A stretch of 64,000 nt of DNA from JAFEDN01 sp963832945 (GTDB taxonomy: Bacteria > Pseudomonadota > Gammaproteobacteria > Coxiellales > Coxiellaceae): contig CAWHVV010000004.1 of NCBI GenBank assembly GCA_963832945.1, forward strand, positions 1-64,000, read 5' to 3'. The number at the start of each line of letters is the position of its first letter. Position 1 is the first letter of the stretch. Shown here piece after piece: positions 8,571 to 16,366 of the stretch. The position numbers were made by a program, and so were the translations under genes. The notes under the pieces were generated by a model. That model was not told where the DNA came from. It made no database searches and saw only the letters and a program-made list of their open reading frames with translations.

Positions 8571-10727
8571 TTAACCTAATTGCCCTGCCATTAACTGTGT
8601 GAAATAATGACTAGATTGCATTAATTCATTATAAGTGCCGGCTTCGATAATTCCGCCTTCAGACATGATTAGAATTCTATCAACACTTTGTAAAGTACTT
8701 ACGCGTCTGGTTATTACCAGACGTGTCATGGCTAGTTGTGATAGACATTGATTGATATTCGATTGAGATAAGTGATCTAATACACTATTAGAATTATCTA
8801 ATAACAATATTTTTGGCTTTTTAATCAAGACACGGGCCAAAAGGATTTTTTGTTTTTGCCCAGCGGAAATAGTCTCGGCTCTTTCGCTCACATGCGTGTG
8901 AAGACCCATCGGCATCGCTTTGATTTCATCGGCCAAACCCACTCTGTTCAAGGTATCCCAAACTTCTTCCTCAGTGTGTTGCCCAAAGCCTGCAATATTT
9001 ATCAAAATACTAGCGGAAATCAGTTTGTCGTTTTGATCTAAATATCCTATTTGACTGCGAATAGCATGAATATCAATATCCGTTTCATCTTTATCATCAA
9101 AATAAATTGCGCCCGAAATAGGTGTTTCCAAACCCATCAGCAAACGAAAAAGCGTAGTTTTCCCAACACCCGTATTGCCAATTAAAGCTACGAACTCATT
9201 GGCCTGAATTTCAAAACTCATTTTGTCAATAATCCAGTTACATTTAGGATGGTAACGAAAAGAAATCCGATTCACTTCCAATTTCCCTTCAATATTAACT
9301 GTATTAGTTTTATGTCTTTTGGTCTCTGGAAAGGCTTGAAGTATCGGTTTACTCACTTTAAATAAAACCTTAGTATGAAGGAAATGGATAATTTGTAGGG
9401 CAATCGTTAGACTAGAAAATAAAGATAAGATGAGCGCAGCAAAAAATGTTAAAAAATAACTGATGCTAAATGTAACTTTTAGCATGATTAAAGCCAAAAA
9501 GAATATCAGTAAGGCAGTAGAAAAAAAAATTGAAAATAAAATAGTGTTATGATCATTCAATTTATCCACTTGTACTGAAATTTTTAACCATTTAACGAAG
9601 TGATTTCCCCAGGTAATAAAGGCTCTCTTCTCAGCGCCTGCAATTCTTAATTTAGAGACGCCATTTAAAACATCTATTAAAAAATTATTTACTTTGCTTT
9701 CTAATTTTAATTGTTGAATTTTTTTTCCACTTTGGTAGCTAACTATAGTTCCGATACAGATAAAAAAGATCACGATAAAGCAAGAAATGATGACGGTCAA
9801 CAAGGGACTTATTGTAAACATAAAAATCAAATTCGCTAAAAGCACGATAGCATTGATTATAAAGAATGGTAAAAGATGTGCTACTTCATGACTTAAGTCA
9901 TTAATACTTAAACATTGTTGTATTAATTCACCAATAGAATGATTTCTAAAAAATGATAGCGGTAATTGAAACAAACGATAAAAGAAACCAGCGCTCATAG
10001 CTAATTCTAATTGGGTTTGTATACGTAAAATTAGCATTAGAGCAATATAGCTTAAAAGACCTACTAAAAATATCAGCATTATCCCAACGATGATTAACTC
10101 AAAAAAAACAAAGTCATTTTTCTCGGGAATGATGCTACTAAACCATATTTTTACAGAAAAAGGCAGTGCCAGAGTGATTATACCTGCTAATAGACTTAAG
10201 ATAATTAAATTCAACAAGTTTCCGAAATTATTTTTCAACCCAAAATGTATTATGTTTTTACCAGCTTGCGGTTTGTCTGTAAAAGTTCTAAAAAACATAA
10301 TAGCTGTTTTATCCAAGGAATCGGATATTTTAGTATTTAACTTTTGGAGCTTCATCATTGAAGGAGATATCAACATATAACCGCCAGTCTTTTCTGGCAA
10401 TAGTACTACAGGATTATTTTCTTCTTTGGTAAAAGCCAGCAGGGGAGAAACGTATTTTTTTTTAGTATTCGAAGATAAAGAAACTAATCGCCAAGCCAGT
10501 TGATAGTGTTGTAAATAGAATTCTAATCTGGCAGTGGGAGAGGTAATGTGAGGGGTTTTAATTGGCTTTAAATGAATCCCAGAAGCTTGTGCAGCCATTA
10601 ATAAAGCATCGTGTAACACATCACCTGTTTTATATTCATAGAGTGAGGAAACAGGTATAACCAAATGAAGTAGTTTATAAAATAAATTGGATAAATTTCT
10701 TTTTTCTGCTTGCAACTGATTATCCAT
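8571..10727 (-). CDS. NHLM-type ABC transporter, degenerate ATPase half
   Basis: A 718-residue half-transporter: an N-terminal domain of about 150 residues without peptidase motifs, six membrane segments (about 165-440) and an ABC ATPase domain. Walker A (GNTGVGKTT) and signature (ISAGQKQK) are present. Walker B reads LLLDNSNSVLD, so the catalytic Glu is Asn, and the H-loop position reads ITRRVST, so the switch His is Arg. It matches the second ABC subunit of NHLM bacteriocin export systems and probably pairs with the C39-containing ABC protein upstream, giving one active and one silent ATP site. ATG at 10727 is preferred over an upstream TTG because GGAG precedes it; it overlaps the upstream gene by 8 bases. 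Confidence 0.85.
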   Translation of the reverse strand: MDNQLQAEKRNLSNLFYKLLHLVIPVSSLYEYKTGDVLHDALLMAAQASGIHLKPIKTPHITSPTARLEFYLQHYQLAWRLVSLSSNTKKKYVSPLLAFTKEENNPVVLLPEKTGGYMLISPSMMKLQKLNTKISDSLDKTAIMFFRTFTDKPQAGKNIIHFGLKNNFGNLLNLIILSLLAGIITLALPFSVKIWFSSIIPEKNDFVFFELIIVGIMLIFLVGLLSYIALMLILRIQTQLELAMSAGFFYRLFQLPLSFFRNHSIGELIQQCLSINDLSHEVAHLLPFFIINAIVLLANLIFMFTISPLLTVIISCFIVIFFICIGTIVSYQSGKKIQQLKLESKVNNFLIDVLNGVSKLRIAGAEKRAFITWGNHFVKWLKISVQVDKLNDHNTILFSIFFSTALLIFFLALIMLKVTFSISYFLTFFAALILSLFSSLTIALQIIHFLHTKVLFKVSKPILQAFPETKRHKTNTVNIEGKLEVNRISFRYHPKCNWIIDKMSFEIQANEFVALIGNTGVGKTTLFRLLMGLETPISGAIYFDDKDETDIDIHAIRSQIGYLDQNDKLISASILINIAGFGQHTEEEVWDTLNRVGLADEIKAMPMGLHTHVSERAETISAGQKQKILLARVLIKKPKILLLDNSNSVLDHLSQSNINQCLSQLAMTRLVITRRVSTLQSVDRILIMSEGGIIEAGTYNELMQSSHYFTQLMAGQLG

Positions 10728-12876
10728 AACCTGAATTCTCCGCAACTAGATTTTTATAAACTGTTAAATGGGCCACATTCGCATGGGAGCCGCGTTCTAT
10801 GATCCTGCCTTTTTCTAATATAATAATTTCATGACACATTTTGAGCAGACTGTCTTGGTGGCTAATGATGATACCCGTATTTTGGATCTGGTGGATATTT
10901 TCCCAAATTTTGCTTTCGGTCAAAGGATCTAAACAAGCCGTGGCTTCATCTAAAATGAGTACCACAGGATGATTGATTAAGGCTCGGGCTATTTCTATTT
11001 GCTGTTGCTCTCCGGTACTGAAATTATTTCCCAGTTGACCGACTGCAGCATGGTATTTTCCTAATCGGGTATTAATATAATCGTGTATATAAGTTAATTT
11101 AGCGGCTTGTACTACTCTTTCTAAACCAATTGACTGGTCCCAGAGCGTTATATTATCGATAATGCTCTCTTGAAATAAAAAAGGTTGTGGATGAACAACC
11201 GCTAATGAATTTGTTAAAATTCTTTTTGGGATTTGCTCACAGGGGCAGTTATCAAAGAGAATACGACCTGACCAAGGCTTTTCTGAGCCAATAATTAACT
11301 TAACCAACGTCGATTTACCGCTCCCACTACTGCCTACAATGCCCAACCATTGGCCAGGCTGTATCGAAAGATTAATATTTTCCAGGATTACAGCATTATT
11401 TTGGCTATAGCCAAAACTAACATTTTGTAATTCGATATATCCTTTCAATTTTTTAGGTGAGCCTCCACTTTGAGATTCTGAATAATGTAACACATCTTCA
11501 ACTCGAAAAATTTTCGCAATCACATCTTGAATTTGTGTAGCTAGTTTCACTAAATTATTAATAGGGGCGTTAAAATTTAACAGGAGTAATTGAAAAGCGA
11601 CCAAAGTCCCTAAAGTGAGTTTTTCATGCATAATTTGCCAAGTACCTGTTGCAAATACGACAAAATTCATTAACAAGAAGAGAGTTAATGCTAAAGCTTT
11701 TAAAATTTCGGTATAAGATCCTAACTGTTGTATGAGGTTAATGATTTTAACTTTATAACCAGAACAACGTATGAATAATTCTTCTTCTCCATTTATACTT
11801 TTAAGATTAGTCATCGTACTTAATGCTCTAATAATAGTCCATAAAAGGTTACCTTTCTCTTGTAGAATATGCAGATTATCCTCACGTTTTTTTTGTGCTA
11901 AAAAATACAAGATGAGCGAATTGAGGCTAGCAAATAAAATAGTGATTAGCGTTAAAATGATACTGAGATAGGCCATAACCCCGAGATAAATAAACATGCT
12001 AACTAGATTGAGACAATTAAGTAATATATTTTTGAGTAAAAATTCAGAAATTTGATGGTTCGATTGTGCTCTCTGAAGCAAATCATATAAATTTCGATGA
12101 TGAAAAAATTTAACTGGCAAAGAAAGTAAATGCCAAAGAAATTGACATGAAGTTGTTATTTTTAATTTTGTCTGTAATTTTAATAATTGTCTTTGTTGTA
12201 TAAAGGTGAGTATGAGATTACCTAAAATAAGTAAAGTCATACATATTAAAATAGATTGAATGAGTCGCCAGGAATTGTTATCGAAATAAATATCGACAAA
12301 TTTTTTAATAAAAATTGGTATTAAGATGTTACATATCACTAAAAAAAAATTGATAAAAAAAATAAATAGTAATGAGTCTAAGGAACGTTGAAATCGAGTT
12401 TTAAAAGAAAAAAACAAATTATGTTCAGACTCAGATTGAATAAAATCTTGACCTTGAGTAAATGATAATACGAGGCCAGAATATTTCTGGTTAAACTTAT
12501 GCGTATCTACTATAAGATGACCTAATTTGGGATCATTTAAATAGAATTTGTCCTTGTGATAACCTTCTATCACCAAAAAATGATTGTTTCCCCAAAGTGC
12601 AATCACTGGAAATTGAATTTTCTTAATCTCTTCAAGGTCAACATAGAAACCTTTGGCGATTAGTCCCTGTTGACGAGCTGCCTGCAGGATATCAAATGCT
12701 TTTCCACCATCGCGAGATATTTTGCAGGCTTTACGTAATGCTTCAAGCGATAAAAATTTACCAAAATAGCCTAAAATGATACCTAAAGAAGCTGCGCCAC
12801 ATTCAGCCTCCTCCATTTGCAAGAACAATGGCGTTTTTATCCGTTTTCTTTTAATTTTTTGGAAAATTTTCGACAT
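10720..12876 (-). CDS. C39 peptidase-containing ABC exporter of RiPP
   Basis: A 718-residue protein with three parts: an N-terminal C39 peptidase (residues 15-145; Q20, C26 in EEAECGAAS, H99 in GNNHFLVIEGY, D115), six membrane segments (about 170-460) and an ABC ATPase (Walker A GSSGSGKST, Walker B VLILDEATACLD, H-loop ISHQDS). Such proteins cut leader peptides after Gly-Gly-like motifs while exporting the core across the inner membrane. Here the ATPase residues are intact, unlike the following gene. ATG at 12876 is chosen since homology begins close to it; a GTG at 12939 in frame is possible. It overlaps the hlyD-like gene by 26 bases. Confidence 0.92.
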   Translation of the reverse strand: MSKIFQKIKRKRIKTPLFLQMEEAECGAASLGIILGYFGKFLSLEALRKACKISRDGGKAFDILQAARQQGLIAKGFYVDLEEIKKIQFPVIALWGNNHFLVIEGYHKDKFYLNDPKLGHLIVDTHKFNQKYSGLVLSFTQGQDFIQSESEHNLFFSFKTRFQRSLDSLLFIFFINFFLVICNILIPIFIKKFVDIYFDNNSWRLIQSILICMTLLILGNLILTFIQQRQLLKLQTKLKITTSCQFLWHLLSLPVKFFHHRNLYDLLQRAQSNHQISEFLLKNILLNCLNLVSMFIYLGVMAYLSIILTLITILFASLNSLILYFLAQKKREDNLHILQEKGNLLWTIIRALSTMTNLKSINGEEELFIRCSGYKVKIINLIQQLGSYTEILKALALTLFLLMNFVVFATGTWQIMHEKLTLGTLVAFQLLLLNFNAPINNLVKLATQIQDVIAKIFRVEDVLHYSESQSGGSPKKLKGYIELQNVSFGYSQNNAVILENINLSIQPGQWLGIVGSSGSGKSTLVKLIIGSEKPWSGRILFDNCPCEQIPKRILTNSLAVVHPQPFLFQESIIDNITLWDQSIGLERVVQAAKLTYIHDYINTRLGKYHAAVGQLGNNFSTGEQQQIEIARALINHPVVLILDEATACLDPLTESKIWENIHQIQNTGIIISHQDSLLKMCHEIIILEKGRIIERGSHANVAHLTVYKNLVAENSGYG

Positions 12877-13774
12877 AGTGTTTTTGAGGTGAAAATAACC
12901 ATTGAAACGGGGACTGGAGATTAATGATAATGCGAGCACTACATAACATACCGTTACTTACTGGGAGATGGTTTTTTTTATGATAATCTAAAAATAAAGC
13001 TACATTGACTATGTAAGGCGGTCCTTTTTTTAGAAAAAATTTCGCTAGTTCTTCATTATCCAGTTGTTGATTAATTGTAAAATCGCTCGCCGGAAATGGG
13101 CTCACTTTTTTTACAGCGCCTTTAATAAATCCTAATTCTTCTCGAGGAGGGATATTCAAGTAGATTTCTACCGGTAATCCAGGTTTAATTTTTTCCAAAT
13201 TCGTAGTGGGCGGCAAATAAAGCACTGCTTCGAGTGGGCTATTTTCAGATTGTAATTGATAAATCAGCGTTCCTGGATGGACATAACTGCCCTCTCCTGG
13301 GGCAATACTGATGATTTCTCCAGAAGTACTGGCTTTGACTAGAGAAAATAATTGATATTCTGCTCCTAATACATTTAATTTATATTGAATTTCTTCAATT
13401 TTATTCGTTTCTCCATGCGCTGAGATTAATCCTTGAAGATAATTTTTCGTGGCAATGATTTGTTGGCGTAGCAAAGGCTGGTCGATTTTAGCAATGACCT
13501 CTCCGGATTGGATTTTATCTCCCGGCTTAAATTGATGAATATCTGATATCAAGCCACTACTAATTGCTTCGACCCGAGTCAATCCATTGGTTGGTAGTAA
13601 TATCCCTACGGCAGTAATTTCAGTTCTAACCTTGCCCAATATTCCCCAAAGCAGTAAACCGATAAATAAAATAAGAATGATTACCAGGATGATCCATTGA
13701 CGTGGATACACTAAATACAATTGTTGATCTAGTTGTTCGGGATGATAAGGTAATGTGGAAAACTTCTTATTCAT
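12851..13774 (-). CDS. HlyD-like secretion adaptor (NHLM type)
   Basis: A 307-residue membrane fusion protein: short cytoplasmic N-terminus, one transmembrane helix (about residues 28-47), then a barrel-sandwich segment starting TEITAVGILLPTNGLTRVEA with the usual VIAKIDQPLLRQQI hairpin entry, and a C-terminal beta-barrel. It is shorter than classical HlyD because the coiled-coil hairpin is small. It would link the inner-membrane ABC pair to the periplasm during peptide export. Start ATG overlaps the SagB stop by 8 bases (atgaataa), so translation is coupled. Confidence 0.85.
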   Translation of the reverse strand: MNKKFSTLPYHPEQLDQQLYLVYPRQWIILVIILILFIGLLLWGILGKVRTEITAVGILLPTNGLTRVEAISSGLISDIHQFKPGDKIQSGEVIAKIDQPLLRQQIIATKNYLQGLISAHGETNKIEEIQYKLNVLGAEYQLFSLVKASTSGEIISIAPGEGSYVHPGTLIYQLQSENSPLEAVLYLPPTTNLEKIKPGLPVEIYLNIPPREELGFIKGAVKKVSPFPASDFTINQQLDNEELAKFFLKKGPPYIVNVALFLDYHKKNHLPVSNGMLCSARIIINLQSPFQWLFSPQKHYVENFPKN

Positions 13775-14708
13775 TCTTAATTTCTGATGAACGACTACTT
13801 AATAAAAATTCACCCACGGATGATTCTTCGTAGTAATCTAAGCCTGCTAATTGGCTAAAAGCATCCGAATTGCCAGTTCCGATGGCGCAAGGCGCCAATT
13901 TCAATGCAGTCGCAACCAAATATAACGTTTGAAACAGAGATCCTACATTCTTGAGAATAGTGGCGTAAGTCATGGATTGGTATTTCCAGCTCATTCTGCC
14001 AAAACGAGCAGTAATAATAATGAAAATATCAGGTGCCTGGAAAGGCCCTGATTGGCTGATAAAATTTTCTAATTTAATGGCCTCTACAGAAATGGGTTCT
14101 AAAGAGTGCATATGCGGATTATAGTGATATAATCCAGATTTGACTCCCTTGCAACGAGAAATAGCAAGGTAAAGCTCTAATTCATAGATAGCGCCCCCGC
14201 CAGGATAATTACGCTTGCTATAACTATACTTCTTGTCTTCGGTTATAGGGCAAACAAATTTAATTCGAGCAGCATGATATAGAAATTCACTGAGTTGGTG
14301 GAGATTGATAGCGTGAAGGCCTGGAACTCGAATTGAACATCGTTGCTCTAAAATCGTTTTAAAAGGATCGGCTTTATCCAGGGTAAAATGGGTTATGGGG
14401 AGTTGAATCTGATTGTTATGATTAAATTCCGGACGTACCAGAGTTGGCATTTCAGTTTTATTTAGAAAATGGAAAGTGCCTCCACTAGGATAATTGTGCC
14501 GTCCAAGGCGGCTACGAGCATGAAATAATAAATCGTGAAACTCCCATTGCTGTAATGAAGGCAAATTTGATTCGACAATATTGTTTGGATTTTCAAGCAT
14601 AGACGCAGCATACAGAACTTGAAATATTTTAGTTACAGAACATTGAGACCATTCGGGTAAGATCTCAATTAATTCAAGGATTGAACACGGCTGAGTTAAT
14701 AATGCCAT
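13767..14708 (-). CDS. SagB-type dehydrogenase, nitroreductase domain part
   Basis: A 313-residue protein with the segment EFHDLLFHARSRLGRHNYP typical of SagB/McbC-type azoline dehydrogenases, followed by the FMN-binding nitroreductase fold (RCSIRVPG..., NYPGGGAIYELELYL, then QTLYLVATALKLAPCAIGTG). The enzyme oxidises azolines made by the YcaO cyclodehydratase to aromatic thiazoles or oxazoles, with FMN. It is preceded by the overlapping 168-codon gene encoding what is normally the N-terminal part of one ~500-residue protein. Its ATG at 14708 is offset by one base from the upstream frame. Confidence 0.85.
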   Translation of the reverse strand: MALLTQPCSILELIEILPEWSQCSVTKIFQVLYAASMLENPNNIVESNLPSLQQWEFHDLLFHARSRLGRHNYPSGGTFHFLNKTEMPTLVRPEFNHNNQIQLPITHFTLDKADPFKTILEQRCSIRVPGLHAINLHQLSEFLYHAARIKFVCPITEDKKYSYSKRNYPGGGAIYELELYLAISRCKGVKSGLYHYNPHMHSLEPISVEAIKLENFISQSGPFQAPDIFIIITARFGRMSWKYQSMTYATILKNVGSLFQTLYLVATALKLAPCAIGTGNSDAFSQLAGLDYYEESSVGEFLLSSRSSEIKNE

Positions 14709-15180
14709 GATCGATAAATATTTTTGGATTCTTTATAAAAACGCGCGCATTTCCTAATGGACTTTCAATCAATATACTTTCTTCATGTTTGCGCATATAA
14801 GCAAACCGCGAAAACGTCCATTTATCATTGAAGATATTCTTTGCATGAGGCATTTGTAAGGGTTTAGTCATAGGTTCGATGCTGAGTAAAGTTTTATTAT
14901 CCTCTATTAAATCAAAGCACAACATGGCGTTTTGAGCTAATCTTTCTAACCAATAATAAAAAAGCGGCGGAGATAATGTCGTATTTAAATCTTGTATCAT
15001 TTCCCATAGCAAGCTTGGTGTACCACCTGCCTCAGATAATTTTTGCAATAAAGTAATAATGCCTATCTCAGGATTGGCATATGATAGCTGACGGTCATTC
15101 ATTTGTAGAACCAGCAGATTTTGTTCAATATTTAATTGACAGGCCGGGTTAAGACGTAAGGCAAATGAATTATCAAGCAT
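14674..15180 (-). CDS. SagB-type dehydrogenase, N-terminal part (split gene)
   Basis: A 168-residue protein. Its last third (FSRFAYMRKHEESILIESPLGNARVFIKNPK) is the segment that in full-length SagB-type proteins precedes the ...ALLTQPCSILEL region, which here begins the next gene in another frame. The 35-base overlap, with no stop-start reinitiation signal other than the internal ATG, suggests either a recent single-base indel in an ancestral fused gene or a stable two-subunit form. Its own start (atgcttga) overlaps the upstream gene by 8 bases. No catalytic motif is expected in this part. Confidence 0.75.
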   Translation of the reverse strand: MLDNSFALRLNPACQLNIEQNLLVLQMNDRQLSYANPEIGIITLLQKLSEAGGTPSLLWEMIQDLNTTLSPPLFYYWLERLAQNAMLCFDLIEDNKTLLSIEPMTKPLQMPHAKNIFNDKWTFSRFAYMRKHEESILIESPLGNARVFIKNPKIFIDHGIINSAVFNP

Positions 15181-16024
15181 CGCTCTGCTCTGATTGATTA
15201 TTTCGGCAGGTTAAACATTTTGGATTAGGTTTTATTGAATAATATTTCATTTTCCATGAGCTGCTATTGACTTCAAGAATTTTATTTAATAATTGACTTT
15301 TATGAGGTTGAATTAAAAATTTTGCGATTTCAATAGATGCTATATCATAAGCGAGATGATGAATTTCTTCATCTTCTGATAATGAAAGAATATATTTTTG
15401 ATGTAGCTGTTTCATTAAACATGCATCGCAAATCTTTTTGTCTCTAGTGAGGATTGGCCCCACCATAAAAAACGGGCTTGTGGGTTGAATCAAAAGCCAA
15501 GTTAATGCAGTATTTTCTGTCATTTCTTTAAATAAATACTGTTCTATTTGCGAGTAAGCATCCATTATATAGACATTGAATTTTCTCAATCCATCCGCTT
15601 CGCTTTGAACGCCCAACATGTTTAATTTTTCTCTTAAGATTTGAGTTGGAAGAATATTTTTGAAAAATATACTAATTTGTGCTTTTTCAAGATGCTCATG
15701 CAAGTTTCGAGTTGGAATATTCATTAATGACCAAAAGGCAGCAACCTCTCTAGAAACAAGAGGGTCGGCTTCAACAAGATAACCAGCCCTTTCTAAACGC
15801 ATGACGGCATAATAGATCTCTGAAGCTGGGAATTCGTGCGATAGTGCATCACAAATTTGAGAAGATGTATGCTGGCCATCGAGTAAACTACTGATGGCCG
15901 CATAAATTTTACCTTTTAAGGCAATATGATTATTATCTTCCGAAAGCAGCATTACTCCTTCTTCTTCCGGGATAGAGAAAGCTTGATAATGAGGTTTAAA
16001 GATAGCTCTTTTTAGCATAACCAT
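15173..16024 (-). CDS. RRE-containing leader-binding / E1-like protein
   Basis: A 283-residue protein. Residues about 10-90 (GVMLLSEDNNHIALKGKIYAAISSLLDG... VMRLERAGYLVEA) form a winged-helix RiPP recognition element as found at the N-terminus of TOMM cyclodehydratase C proteins. The rest resembles a reduced E1/ThiF-like domain with two CxxC pairs (C199/C202 and about C270/C273) able to bind zinc. In related systems this protein binds the precursor leader and presents it to YcaO; in many clusters it is fused to YcaO, here it is separate. It starts 12 bases after the precursor gene. Confidence 0.85.
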   Translation of the reverse strand: MVMLKRAIFKPHYQAFSIPEEEGVMLLSEDNNHIALKGKIYAAISSLLDGQHTSSQICDALSHEFPASEIYYAVMRLERAGYLVEADPLVSREVAAFWSLMNIPTRNLHEHLEKAQISIFFKNILPTQILREKLNMLGVQSEADGLRKFNVYIMDAYSQIEQYLFKEMTENTALTWLLIQPTSPFFMVGPILTRDKKICDACLMKQLHQKYILSLSEDEEIHHLAYDIASIEIAKFLIQPHKSQLLNKILEVNSSSWKMKYYSIKPNPKCLTCRNNQSEQSDA

Positions 16025-16036
16025 TCATATATCAAC

Positions 16037-16306
16037 TTAGGTAGAGCAAATGCAGTTGTCACCTGCGGCAAATTTTTTTAACTCCTCCTCCTTCAATTCA
16101 CCTTTAGGCTTCACGGGAATCACAAAATTCCAATCGTTTTCTGTATTTTTAATAATATGAATTTTAGTATTTCCAGGGACTTCAATATTCTCTTCTTGAA
16201 AAATTTCCACTGGATTAGCCAGTAATTTTTTTTCAAATTTTGGGTCTAACCATGCTTTTGCTACAAGCCGTGCCCAAATTTCCTTCATCTTCTTTTGATC
16301 AGTCAT
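16037..16306 (-). CDS. NHLP-type RiPP precursor peptide
   Basis: An 89-residue peptide with a leader of the nitrile-hydratase-alpha-like class: WARLVAKAWLDPKFEKKLLA NP..., then VPGN, then VIPVKPKGELKEEELKKFAAG. The leader ends at an Ala-Gly (residues 81-82), the place of the usual Gly-Gly cut. The predicted core is residues 83-89, DNCICST, with four cyclisable residues (C85, C87, S88, T89) among seven. A strong ribosome binding site (GGAGG) stands eight bases upstream. It is placed between ycaO and the leader-binding gene. The core sequence is not one I recognise. A cut after FAAG is inferred from the C39 exporter in the operon. Confidence 0.92.
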   Translation of the reverse strand: MTDQKKMKEIWARLVAKAWLDPKFEKKLLANPVEIFQEENIEVPGNTKIHIIKNTENDWNFVIPVKPKGELKEEELKKFAAGDNCICST

Positions 16307-16366
16307 AAATTTTCCTCCATATAAATAAAATAATTTTAGTATACAGAATCAAAAAAAACAAAAATA

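Noticed and set aside
8329..8574. Plus-strand frame of 81 codons over the umuC junction
   Set aside because: Its first half is the antisense of the transposase fragment; the second half (LVFRDGQVYLWKGWYYNSHQ) looks protein-like but has no start signal or family match.
9700..12400. Very A+T-rich stretches with many short repeats, considered as an origin or phase-variable locus
   Set aside because: They are the membrane-helix coding regions of the two ABC transporters; both frames are intact.
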